Made by a program: the position numbers and the translations under genes. A stretch of 32,781 nt of DNA from positions 1 to 32,781 of the forward strand of contig KQ959348.1 in the NCBI GenBank assembly GCA_001552765.1. The letters run 5' to 3'. Within the stretch, counting starts at the first letter, position 1. Every line of letters starts with the position of its first letter. Source of the stretch: Bacteroidales bacterium KA00344. GTDB lineage: Bacteria; Bacteroidota; Bacteroidia; Bacteroidales; Bacteroidaceae. The notes below the pieces were generated by a model that was given only the letters and a program-made list of their open reading frames with translations, was not told where the DNA came from and did not search any database. This document shows positions 1 to 8,426 of this stretch, piece after piece.

Positions 1-37
1 GGGGCTTACACACTTTTTAGGACACTACCAGCGTACC

Positions 38-67
38 AAAAAAAGGAAGCGTGTCCATGCTTCCTTT
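38..67 (-). terminator. Intrinsic terminator of the PUL operon
   Basis: Read on the minus strand, a 9-bp perfect stem (59-67 paired with 42-50, AAAGGAAGC with GCTTCCTTT) encloses an 8-nt loop at 51-58 and runs straight into a T-rich tract (the A run at 38-44 on the plus strand). This is the classical Rho-independent layout. It lies about 300 nt downstream of the last operon gene in the direction of transcription, and no stronger candidate occurs in between. Confidence 0.8.
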
Positions 68-107
68 GCCGATACAAATATAATGCGTAAGCATCCGACA
101 TTAGCCG

Positions 108-179
108 CCTACTCAGTTGAAGTAAAATCCCCTATATGGCTTGGTACTCATATAGGGAATTTTACTTCAACTGAGTAGG
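108..179. repeat. Long near-perfect inverted repeat (30-bp arms, 12-nt loop)
   Basis: Arms at 108-137 and 150-179 are reverse complements over 30 bp with a single mismatch (CCCCTATAT against TTCCCTATAT at the inner end). The 12-nt loop is at 138-149. No T run follows on either strand, so it does not look like an intrinsic terminator. It is much longer than needed for one and could fold as a stable 3' UTR hairpin of the PUL transcript, or be a small non-autonomous mobile repeat. No flanking target duplication is visible. Confidence 0.85.
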
Positions 180-367
180 ATACTTACATACTATCTTGTG
201 TTTCAAACCACTTGTTGTTGGTCTTTTTGCGTGATTTTATCTTTTCTCCTTTTCAGACAATACTGCTAACTAATAAAATAAGATTGGGACACAAATGAGG
301 ATTTGCGCAAAATAAAGAAACGCTGAAGAGAGGTGTATGAATTATACAGGCTAAATGCCCCTTTCCC
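180..367. other. Non-coding stretch downstream of the last operon gene
   Basis: No convincing reading frame, repeat or promoter was found here. With the hairpin at 108-179 and the terminator at 38-67 it makes up an unusually long (about 300 nt) 3' untranslated region for the operon. Confidence 0.5.
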
Positions 368-1189
368 CTAACGATCTTTCACCAAGAAATCGACAACATG
401 CTTGATGGCTAGCTGTAGGTTTTTGGAGAAGTTATGGTCGTAGCCATCAAGCAAGAGGAGGCGACTCTGCTTCCACAGCTCATGATAATGTTCGCTACAG
501 GTGTAAGGGACGGTATGGTCTCCCGTTCCGTGGAGCAGTAGGGCTGACCCTTTATATCGGGCAGAAACCTTGAAGATGGGAAGGGTACAGACGGTGCGGA
601 GATACTCTCTACCCACATAATAGTTGCCAACCTTCACACTATCCGGCAGATGATCTGCATCAAAAGGAGAACCTAGCATGTCGCCTCGGATGGCATCATC
701 ACGTAGACTGGAAGCAGGAGCCAACAGCACGACTTTCGCTATCTTCTTACATCCCAATTCACCAGCTACCATACCAGCAACAACACCGCCCTGCGAATGT
801 CCTGTCAGCATCACGCGACTGACCCAGGGCAAACTCAATGCATAGCTGACGACATTCTTGGCATCCACCAGTTCGTTGGTCACTGTCATATCGCTGAACT
901 TGCCATCACTCCTGCCATGACCATTGAAGTCGAATCGGATAGAGGCGACACCATGGGCGAGCAGGCTGTCGGCAATCAGACTGTGCATGTAGTTGTCCTT
1001 GCTCCCGGTAAAACCGTGCATGATGATAACCAAAGGACACTTTGCCCCCTTCTTCAATACGGGCTTCTGGATAGTTGCTGCCAACCGACCATGATCTCCC
1101 TGCAACCACAATTCCTCACGCGTAGATGCCTGTGCCGAACCCGACACAGACATCATGAGGCAAATATATAATGCTATAATATACTTCAT
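368..1189 (-). CDS. Secreted alpha/beta-hydrolase esterase (cinnamoyl/acyl esterase-like)
   Basis: 273-aa alpha/beta-hydrolase with an N-terminal signal peptide (about residues 1-21, ending GSAQA). The oxyanion region HGFTGS is near residues 59-63. The nucleophile elbow GHSQGG places Ser132, the acid is probably Asp224 in GTGDHTVPY and the catalytic His is His252 in GYDHNF. The HGFTGS, HGRSDG and GHSQGG series resembles bacterial feruloyl/cinnamoyl and acetyl esterases. It is last in the operon and starts 6 nt after the stop of the decayed sialate O-acetylesterase. A role in removing ester groups from the PUL glycan is inferred; the acyl group cannot be told from sequence, and a peptidase S9-like role is less likely at this length. 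Confidence 0.85.
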   Translation of the reverse strand: MKYIIALYICLMMSVSGSAQASTREELWLQGDHGRLAATIQKPVLKKGAKCPLVIIMHGFTGSKDNYMHSLIADSLLAHGVASIRFDFNGHGRSDGKFSDMTVTNELVDAKNVVSYALSLPWVSRVMLTGHSQGGVVAGMVAGELGCKKIAKVVLLAPASSLRDDAIRGDMLGSPFDADHLPDSVKVGNYYVGREYLRTVCTLPIFKVSARYKGSALLLHGTGDHTVPYTCSEHYHELWKQSRLLLLDGYDHNFSKNLQLAIKHVVDFLVKDR

Positions 1190-1195
1190 TTGCTA

Positions 1196-2533
1196 TTACC
1201 ACTGTTCTGTTCTGAAGGGAGAAGCGGGCAAACTTTCACCATTATACAGATTGCATTCGGGATTGTCGGCCCACGCATAGCGTACAGCAACGGGCATCCC
1301 CGTCTTATTCACTACTGTTGCCATCAGCTGTGCCTCACGCAGTTCTGTCCAATGCGATTCATCCGGGCATGTCCTTGCGCTTCATGTAATTGGCCAGTTG
1401 CACGATGAAGAACGGAAAATCGGACTTCCACTCTACACACCAGTTATTGATGGGATTTGGCATCAGGTCGCGATACTGTTTAGCCCGATCAACGTTGCCC
1501 TCGTCCTGATACCAAATAGCACCTTTGACGGCAAAGGGAACCAGCGGCTTCAGCATTGCATTGAAAAGACAGGTGGGCACATAGGGATTGTTGTCCAGCC
1601 TAACGGGGTGTTCTGCAATATCATGGCGGAACCACACATGACCATCGAAGCCCTTCAGTCCGGCATCTTCCATAAAGACAGGGAGATTCATGCTCTTCCA
1701 ACTAGCATCATCGAAATCCCTCTGAACCCAGAGTGCACGATTAGCAGTATTGATGCTCCCTTCCTTCTTTCCAATATTCAAGGTCCATTCTTCTACAGCC
1801 TTCCGATGAGATTCAGCCAATTCATCAGCATTGATTTTGAGATTGGTAATCCGATTCAAGTCTTTCCTGAAAGCAGGAATCTGTCCAAGGCGCTCCGCAC
1901 TTGTCCAAGCCTCAATGTTCGTTCCGCCCCAACAGGTCATAATGAGTCAAACAGGAACCTTACGTTCCTGAGCTATATGGCGACCAAAGAAGAAGGCAAC
2001 TCCTGAGAATTGTGCAAGCCGGCAGGTGTACATTTAGCCCACCCTCCCTGAGCTGTCGTGAAGGTCTGCTGTGGCGAGAAGCTGGTATGCTTTTCCACCT
2101 GTAGCAGCCGGATATTCGTATTCTCTTCTACACGAGCAATCTCGTCCTTATTGATTTTCACACTCCAACCTTCTACGGGGAATTCCATGTTGGACTGTCC
2201 ACTACAGAGCCAAACCTCACCTATCAGGACATCGTGCAAAACAATTTGCTTACCGTCTGAAATGGAAATATCGTATGGGCTTCCTGCCTGTGGAGTACTA
2301 ATCTTGGCACTCCACTTACCCTGAGTATCGGCTTTTATCTGATAACGCATTCCATTCCGCGAGGTGACAATCGTGACATTCTTACGAGGTGCGGCCTCGC
2401 CCCAGATAGGTGCTTCGGTCTGTTGCTGCAGCACCATGTTGTCGGTAAAGAGCTGACACAGCTTAATCTTAGCCGAGGCAGACACCGATACCAACAACAA
2501 CATTCCTATTACTAGCTTTCTCATCGTTTTCAT
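1196..2533 (-). pseudogene. Degraded sialate O-acetylesterase-like (SASA, SGNH hydrolase) gene
   Basis: Signal peptide (about residues 1-22) and the SGNH block SGQSNM are intact, and the N-terminus overlaps the upstream stop as ATGA. The frame is then broken by: (1) a missing base at about 2007-2011, where AGLHN should continue into FSGVAFFFGRHIAQERK; (2) a TGA at 1947-1949 where VPVGLIMTCWGG is expected (GGA to TGA); (3) an extra base at 1363-1364, after which [12 protein letters not shown] reads on. In addition the conserved WYQGESN reads WYQDEGN (1497-1508). The text also jumps from NKTGM directly to [13 protein letters not shown], so the family's roughly 110-residue segment with the catalytic Asp-x-x-His block is missing. 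The terminal ASPFRTEQW then stop (1196-1198) is preserved. Surely non-functional unless several errors are artefacts; the deletion and motif changes argue for real decay. Confidence 0.9.
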
Positions 2534-3579
2534 TTGATTGTAAAGGTTACTAATACTCCTTTGTGGTCAGAGCACCAATGACCATTCTGAGGTTCGATGA
2601 ACTTGTCACTAGAAATCTCTCTGACCCGTTCACCCTTGACGATACTTAACGCAGGACCTGCAATGACAGCCTTATTGACTTTGATATTGCGTCCAGGATA
2701 ATAGTAGACAAAGTCTATACGCTCACGCTCATCGGCCTCGATGGCCCACGACAACTTATCCGGCGACACATTCGCGTTACTAGCCGGAAACGTAAAGCCG
2801 GGGAACTTGGCGGCATTAGGATGTTTCACCCGATAGGCATCCTTATAACCATGATCGAGCAACAACTTGGATGCCGACCAGTTGACAATGCAGCCCCGAT
2901 GTTCAAACAAATCCTTGGTGTTGCTCTGCCAGTCGAGACATGACGGTTCGTTAAGGTCGCCAGCCATGATGACCATGCTGCCCTTGCCTCGTTCCTCAGC
3001 AGCATCATTGATAAAAGCCTGCATCGAAGCTACCCTATCCGACTTGTTGCACACCTCCAACATCTGATTGACATCGGTAATGGGGGCAGGAAGTTTTTTC
3101 CAATCGGTGCTACCATCGTTGTATCCACGTGGATAATAGCATGTATAGTACCGATATTCCGAATGAGCGGGATAGACAACCACTCGATGTCCATTGACAT
3201 TCAGCACAACTTTGCACAGCCATTTGTTGACACGCTGACTGTCCACGATAGGAAACTTAGAGATGACAGCTCTGCCGTCTATACGGGCCGAACAGTAGAC
3301 AATGCCACGCAGCTTGAGCTCCTTGACGAGATATGGAATTACGGGATTATCATTATCCCCCTTATAAAGTTCGCAGAAGGTAGCTACATCTGGTTGCAGA
3401 CGAGCAATCTCTTCCACCAGATATTGTGGTGCATTCTCTACCCTGGTACATTCTACCCACAAGTTGAGCTGCAAAAGCGAAAAGGTGGTTTTCTTCGTAA
3501 ACGACAATGACGCTGCCGTGGCACTCATTGACAAAAGAGCCACTAGCAACGTCATTACATATTTCTTTATTTGTATCAT
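2530..3579 (-). CDS. Secreted endonuclease/exonuclease/phosphatase (EEP) superfamily protein
   Basis: 349 aa with a signal peptide ending near MSATAA. The EEP series is complete: LLQLNLWVE near the start, the metal-binding Glu in FCELYKG, PAHSEY, GDLNEPS, RIDFVYYY and the terminal SDHKGVLVTF with its catalytic Asp-His. ATG at 3579 is preferred over one 33 nt upstream. It follows the SusD2 stop by 11 nt, is preceded by AAAGGAA, and gives a proper signal peptide, whereas the longer form starts inside SusD2. The fold hydrolyses phosphodiesters or phosphomonoesters; a secreted copy inside a PUL suggests action on a phosphorylated glycan or lipid-linked substrate, which is inference. It shares a 4-nt ATGA overlap with the pseudogene downstream, so the two were translationally coupled. 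Confidence 0.85.
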   Translation of the reverse strand: MIQIKKYVMTLLVALLSMSATAASLSFTKKTTFSLLQLNLWVECTRVENAPQYLVEEIARLQPDVATFCELYKGDNDNPVIPYLVKELKLRGIVYCSARIDGRAVISKFPIVDSQRVNKWLCKVVLNVNGHRVVVYPAHSEYRYYTCYYPRGYNDGSTDWKKLPAPITDVNQMLEVCNKSDRVASMQAFINDAAEERGKGSMVIMAGDLNEPSCLDWQSNTKDLFEHRGCIVNWSASKLLLDHGYKDAYRVKHPNAAKFPGFTFPASNANVSPDKLSWAIEADERERIDFVYYYPGRNIKVNKAVIAGPALSIVKGERVREISSDKFIEPQNGHWCSDHKGVLVTFTIK

Positions 3580-3590
3580 GATTATTCCTT

Positions 3591-5366
3591 TTACCATCCA
3601 GGGTTCTGACAATTCTTGCCAGCAGTATTCTGCAGACGGATTGCCTCGTCGCCTGGAATCGGGTAAAGCAAGTATCTATCTGTGTATGCCTTGCGGTTGT
3701 TGTCTACGACAAAACGAACGCAAGAACCGTCGGTATTAGCCTGCATACCCGTAACGACCCGGTCGGTATTACCCAGTATCTTCCATCTGCGGACATCAAA
3801 GAATCGCTGCTCTTCGAAGGCAAACTCCACACGACGCTCGTTTCTCAATCTCAGGCGGAACGCATCTCTCGTCATGCCAGCAGGAAGAGCAGGCATGTCT
3901 ACTCTTGCACGAACCTTGTTAACGGCATCGACAGCTGCCTGTGGTGCCTCTTTGCCTGTAGCTGCTTCGTTGGCAGCTTCGGCATAGTTAAGGTACAATT
4001 CGCCCAAACGGAACTCCTTGAAATAACCATCCAAGTTTCCACCACGGCCAGATTTGTAATGGGCAAACTTGCGTGTGTAATATCCAGTACACGTATAACG
4101 AGGATTACTAAGATTTAGTGCACAATTACCACCAGCATATGTGTAGAGTTTGGCACCATTCTCCAGATTATACACAGAACCATTATAGTAGATGGAAGCA
4201 CGCAGACGCGGATCTCTGTTAGCATAAGGATTAGCCTCATTATAGAGAGCCAAAGCCTCGGGGGTGTAATTTGGCTTCAGATGGTCTTCGTCCAAGTAGG
4301 GCTTCTCCAGATTGAGCAATGGATATGCCTGCGTGCCATCGGGAGAAACCACTTCATAGGCATCTACCATCTCCTGCGAAGGGCATGCACCTGCGCTGCT
4401 CTGTCCATCTGTGGTGGGCAGACCAGCATAATTCCACATCAGCATCTGACCAGCTTCCATAATGGTCTCCTTGTCATTGACGACAGGCAGGTCGGGACGT
4501 GAATAGAAATACACATCATAAGGAGAATAGCCCGCCGTGGCAGAAGGCTGTTTGGCATAGAGTTCATAGCCATTGTTGACGCAGTTCTGCAAGGCTTCAC
4601 GAGTAATTTTCTCTGCCTGCTTCCAACTAATAGTTCCATCATTGAACAACGGACTGGCAGCATAGAGTGCCACTTCCGAAGAGATGGCTGCACAGACAGC
4701 CTTGGTCATCACATGTCTGTAGTTCTCCTTATCCAGCGAACGCCATCCCCACTCTTCCACATCGGGCGTATTGATGGCTTCCTGACAATCGGCTAATATC
4801 TGTTTGGCACATTCGCCGAAAGTAGCACGCTGCACCTTCGAATAGTCGGTCTTCGAACTGGTGGAGATAGGCACACCGCCATATCTCTTGATCAGCTGGA
4901 GATAGTAGAATGCTCTCAAGGTCAACACCTGAGCCTTGAAACTCTTACGAATATCCTCCGAGTAGACACTGGCAGTAGCGATGTTATCCAAGAAGATGTT
5001 GCAGGCTCTGATACCCTGATAATAATATCCATAGTTCTCTGGATTTCCATTCACATTCTCAATAGGGTTACTGAAGGGAGAAAGTTGTCCCTCGTTCCAG
5101 CGACGCGTAATGCCATTATAAACTTCCCACGCATCCTTGGCCTCATCCGTACAACCTGCAAGCATGGTTCCATTGTAGTTCATGCCATAGCCGAGCAGCC
5201 AGCTATAACAATGGTTCATATAGGCATAGGTCTTACGATTGGTTACAAACAGTTCCGAATCGTCAGTACGACCATCAGGATGATCTTCTATCTCTGTACA
5301 ACCTACCAATGCGACAAGAAAGATTGCCGGGCAAAAGGCGGCTAAGTATTTACTAATTTTCATCAT
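3591..5366 (-). CDS. SusD2: RagB/SusD-family nutrient-binding outer-membrane lipoprotein
   Basis: 591 aa. The signal peptide ends in the lipobox LVGC with Cys23 as the lipidated residue. The family hallmarks are present: an N-terminal CTEIEDHPDG stretch, the helical repeat core with LRAFYYLQLIKRYGGVPI, a late FRLGELYLNYAEAANEA helix, RNERRVEFAFEEQRFFDVRRWK and the C-terminal NCQNPGW. It forms the surface lid and glycan-binding partner of SusC2, whose gene ends 8 nt before it. Two methionines (MM) start the frame and either could be used. It differs clearly from SusD1, so the two importer pairs are diverged rather than recent copies. Confidence 0.95.
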   Translation of the reverse strand: MMKISKYLAAFCPAIFLVALVGCTEIEDHPDGRTDDSELFVTNRKTYAYMNHCYSWLLGYGMNYNGTMLAGCTDEAKDAWEVYNGITRRWNEGQLSPFSNPIENVNGNPENYGYYYQGIRACNIFLDNIATASVYSEDIRKSFKAQVLTLRAFYYLQLIKRYGGVPISTSSKTDYSKVQRATFGECAKQILADCQEAINTPDVEEWGWRSLDKENYRHVMTKAVCAAISSEVALYAASPLFNDGTISWKQAEKITREALQNCVNNGYELYAKQPSATAGYSPYDVYFYSRPDLPVVNDKETIMEAGQMLMWNYAGLPTTDGQSSAGACPSQEMVDAYEVVSPDGTQAYPLLNLEKPYLDEDHLKPNYTPEALALYNEANPYANRDPRLRASIYYNGSVYNLENGAKLYTYAGGNCALNLSNPRYTCTGYYTRKFAHYKSGRGGNLDGYFKEFRLGELYLNYAEAANEAATGKEAPQAAVDAVNKVRARVDMPALPAGMTRDAFRLRLRNERRVEFAFEEQRFFDVRRWKILGNTDRVVTGMQANTDGSCVRFVVDNNRKAYTDRYLLYPIPGDEAIRLQNTAGKNCQNPGW

Positions 5367-5374
5367 ACTGCAGA

Positions 5375-8300
5375 TTAAAATTTAAGATTCAAACCAATAT
5401 TAAATGTTCTATACATAGGATACTCGTAGTAAGAATACTGTTCAGGATCGATATGCTTGAACTTCATCGAAGATGCGGTGAGCAGATTATTTCCACTTAC
5501 GTACACACGGAATTCCTGCACTTTAAACTTCTGAGTGAAAGTCTTGGGCAAAGTATAACCCAGCACCACATTCTTCAGACGCAAGTAATTGTTCTTGGAA
5601 TAGAAGAAATCATTGGCTGTCAAGCTCGACGAGCTACCTGTAGAGAGGGCTGGATAAGCAATCTCTTCGTGGTTAGCATAACGCTCTGCAGTCCATGCCT
5701 GCTTATGCAGATCTGTATAAACACCCTGGAAAGCATTATCATACACTCCTACACCGCTAAAGAAAGCTGCACTGCCAGAGATACCCTGCAACTGCACATA
5801 GAGATCGAAGTTTTTGTAGTTCATCTGCAAAGCAGCCCCATAATTCCATGTGGGCAACAGGCCAGCCTTATCCATCGGAGCCAGGTCTCTCTCATCGATG
5901 ATGCCATCGCCATTCAAATCTTTGTAGATGAAGTCACCCACACGTGGAGAAGTACCGGAATAACGCAGATTGCTCTTTGCCAGTTCTTCGCTGCTATTGT
6001 AATAGCCATTGCCATTGGAGTAATCTATCTGATAGCCGAATTGCTGACCGATGCCATAACCTGTGCGACGATAAGGATAATAATAACCGCTGGCAGAACG
6101 ATTCAGCTCACGCACGTCGGTCACATTGTTCTTGTTATAGCCTGCATTAGCCGTCAGCTTGAAATTAAAATCATCGCCCAACTTCTGCTGGTATGACAGT
6201 TCCAAATCGATACCCTGATTGTTCATGCTACCAAGATTTTCCAATGGCAGATAATCATTGGCAATACCACGAACCGCACTTGTACTGTAGTCTCGAACAG
6301 CCATTCTCGTCTGCTTGACACGCCAGTAATCAAACGATACGCCAAACGCATTGAACAACGTGAGGTCTACACCATAGTTTTGCTGGAACGACTTCTCATA
6401 GAAGATATTCGGATTTCCTTGCATCCCCTCTGTGGTTTGCGCAGCATAATAGTTGCTGAGCAAGTAGCCAGCCAACTGATAACGGATATCGGTGGCATAC
6501 AGGAAACGGGCACTACCCAGCTGATCGTTACCCAGCCAACCCCATGAAGCCCTGAACTTCAAGAAAGTAAGCCAATCCAGTTTTTTCAAGAAATTCTCGT
6601 TGGATGCCACCCAAGCAGCAGAAAGCGTGGGGAATACTTTGAAGCGATGCCCCGGCTTGAACTGCTCCGTCCCATAGTCGTTGAAATCGGCCTGAACATA
6701 GTAGCGAGAGTCATATCCATACTTCACATGACCACCGAAAGAGATACGGTCGTAAGGCAGTTCGCCGTTCTTCATCATGTTTTCGTTAAAATAGCTGATG
6801 AAGGCATTCACCTCGTGCTTCCCTCCGAAGACGCGCTCATAGTTGAGTACAGACTGGAAGTTCAGGAAATAACGCAAGTCAGAACCTTTGGTCAACGAAA
6901 GCGGTTGCTTGGTGTGTGTACCAAAGATTCGGCTGCCATTCTCTGCATATCTTTCAAAGTCGGTGCTACCATATATCGTTCCTGCATAGTTGGCCTCATA
7001 GCCTACCATCCCAGTAAGACTGAGACCTGGCAACAGAAAATCCATATTAAGATTCATGCCGTAGGCCACATTAAGACCGATACCTGTATTCCGGGAATAC
7101 CCCGAACGGTTGATAAGGCCGTAGGTAGGATACTCATTATAAGCTGTCGCAACGACACGATCCTCTTCCAACGTCGGTCCTTGGACTACCGGGGCCATCT
7201 GATAGAAGGAGTTTACAATGGTTGATAAGCCATTATACGATTGATTGATACGATCGAACGTCACATTAGAACTCAGGAAACAATTCAAATATCTGTTTAA
7301 GGTGACATCGATATTCGCCAACACGTTGAACCTGTGCAGACGATACGAGGGATCGTATTCACTATTCTTAACAGCCTCAACGAGACTACCCTGATGCAGA
7401 TAGCCGGTACTCACCAGATACCTCACCCGATTATTACCACCACTGACATTGACATTGTAACGCTGCATGGAAGTGAAATCTTTCATGAACGTATCGTACC
7501 AGTCATGTCCAGGAGCAGAATGGTCGGCAAATGTTGCAATCTCGTACAACGAGTAGAGAGGCTGTCTGCCATCATTTTGCAAAGCCTGATTACGCATGGT
7601 TGCATAATCTGCTCCATAGAGAGTTTGGGGAGTCGTGGTAGGCTGCTGCAATGAGTAATCGATATTGACATCTACCTTGTTCCGGCCCAGTTTACCTCTC
7701 TTGGTCTTAATCATAATCACACCAGAAGATGCTCTGGAACCATATAAGACTTTGGCTGCCGCATCTTTCAAGATGGTCACCGACTCTATCGAGTTGGCAT
7801 CCAGCGTATTCATATCGAACAGAGGAGCAGGGATCCCATCCAACACCACCAATGGTGTACATCCATTGACAGAATTCCAGCCACGGATGTACATGCGCGT
7901 ACCGTCTGCAGACGGTTGCTGTGTGCTTTGAAGAGAAATGAGTCCCGCAAGCCGACCCGTCAATGTGGCATCAAAGCCAGCCACGGGACTTTTGACCAAT
8001 TCTGCACCTTCGACGGTAGACACTGCAGAAGTCATTGACTCTTTCTTCTCACTCTGAAGCATAGCTACATCTACCAAGCGGTCGCGCTGTGCAGCATCGG
8101 CATCCAGTTCTATGTTGAGGGAGTTTTCGGAATTCACCTTGATCACTTTGTCCTTATACCCAACAGCATGGCACACAAGAGATGTAGTATTGCCCGGTAG
8201 TTCTATCATGAAGTTGCCGTGTTCATCGGTTACCCCAATGATATCGGAAAGTTTGTTCATTGTAAGCACAACGCCTTCAACGGGTTTGTTATTACCAGAA

Positions 8301-8401
8301 TAAACCATGCCGGTAACAATTCTCTTTGTCTGCGCCACATCTGGAAGGCTATATATGAACAGTGTTGTTAGGACTAAGCCTTTTAATATATAGTTTTTCA
8401 T
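5375..8401 (-). CDS. SusC2: TonB-dependent outer-membrane glycan importer
   Basis: 1008 aa, signal peptide of about 23 residues, then a carboxypeptidase-D regulatory-like domain (about residues 28-100), a plug domain (about 110-235, with LTGRLAGLISLQST, MYIRGWNSVNG and VTILKDAAAKVLYGSRASSGVIMIKTK around its end) and a 22-strand-type barrel ending in NIGLNLKF with a terminal Phe. The usual DVVVVAYGTQ segment before the plug is replaced by DRLVDVAMLQSEKKES, a divergent TonB-box region. It is coupled to SusD2 (8-nt gap) and follows SusD1 by 25 nt. It imports oligosaccharides across the outer membrane using TonB energy; the specificity is unknown. Confidence 0.95.
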   Translation of the reverse strand: MKNYILKGLVLTTLFIYSLPDVAQTKRIVTGMVYSGNNKPVEGVVLTMNKLSDIIGVTDEHGNFMIELPGNTTSLVCHAVGYKDKVIKVNSENSLNIELDADAAQRDRLVDVAMLQSEKKESMTSAVSTVEGAELVKSPVAGFDATLTGRLAGLISLQSTQQPSADGTRMYIRGWNSVNGCTPLVVLDGIPAPLFDMNTLDANSIESVTILKDAAAKVLYGSRASSGVIMIKTKRGKLGRNKVDVNIDYSLQQPTTTPQTLYGADYATMRNQALQNDGRQPLYSLYEIATFADHSAPGHDWYDTFMKDFTSMQRYNVNVSGGNNRVRYLVSTGYLHQGSLVEAVKNSEYDPSYRLHRFNVLANIDVTLNRYLNCFLSSNVTFDRINQSYNGLSTIVNSFYQMAPVVQGPTLEEDRVVATAYNEYPTYGLINRSGYSRNTGIGLNVAYGMNLNMDFLLPGLSLTGMVGYEANYAGTIYGSTDFERYAENGSRIFGTHTKQPLSLTKGSDLRYFLNFQSVLNYERVFGGKHEVNAFISYFNENMMKNGELPYDRISFGGHVKYGYDSRYYVQADFNDYGTEQFKPGHRFKVFPTLSAAWVASNENFLKKLDWLTFLKFRASWGWLGNDQLGSARFLYATDIRYQLAGYLLSNYYAAQTTEGMQGNPNIFYEKSFQQNYGVDLTLFNAFGVSFDYWRVKQTRMAVRDYSTSAVRGIANDYLPLENLGSMNNQGIDLELSYQQKLGDDFNFKLTANAGYNKNNVTDVRELNRSASGYYYPYRRTGYGIGQQFGYQIDYSNGNGYYNSSEELAKSNLRYSGTSPRVGDFIYKDLNGDGIIDERDLAPMDKAGLLPTWNYGAALQMNYKNFDLYVQLQGISGSAAFFSGVGVYDNAFQGVYTDLHKQAWTAERYANHEEIAYPALSTGSSSSLTANDFFYSKNNYLRLKNVVLGYTLPKTFTQKFKVQEFRVYVSGNNLLTASSMKFKHIDPEQYSYYEYPMYRTFNIGLNLKF

Positions 8402-8426
8402 ATATTCACGTGTTTCATTTTAAATA

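Noticed and set aside
1..37. Possible end of another insertion sequence at the left edge (TAGGACACTACC region)
   Set aside because: Only a few tens of bases are visible, with no partner repeat or transposase, so it cannot be supported.
5453..6196. 247-codon plus-strand open frame
   Set aside because: It is antisense to the SusC2 barrel, rich in Ile/Cys/His runs typical of a shadow frame, and has no domain I can recognise.
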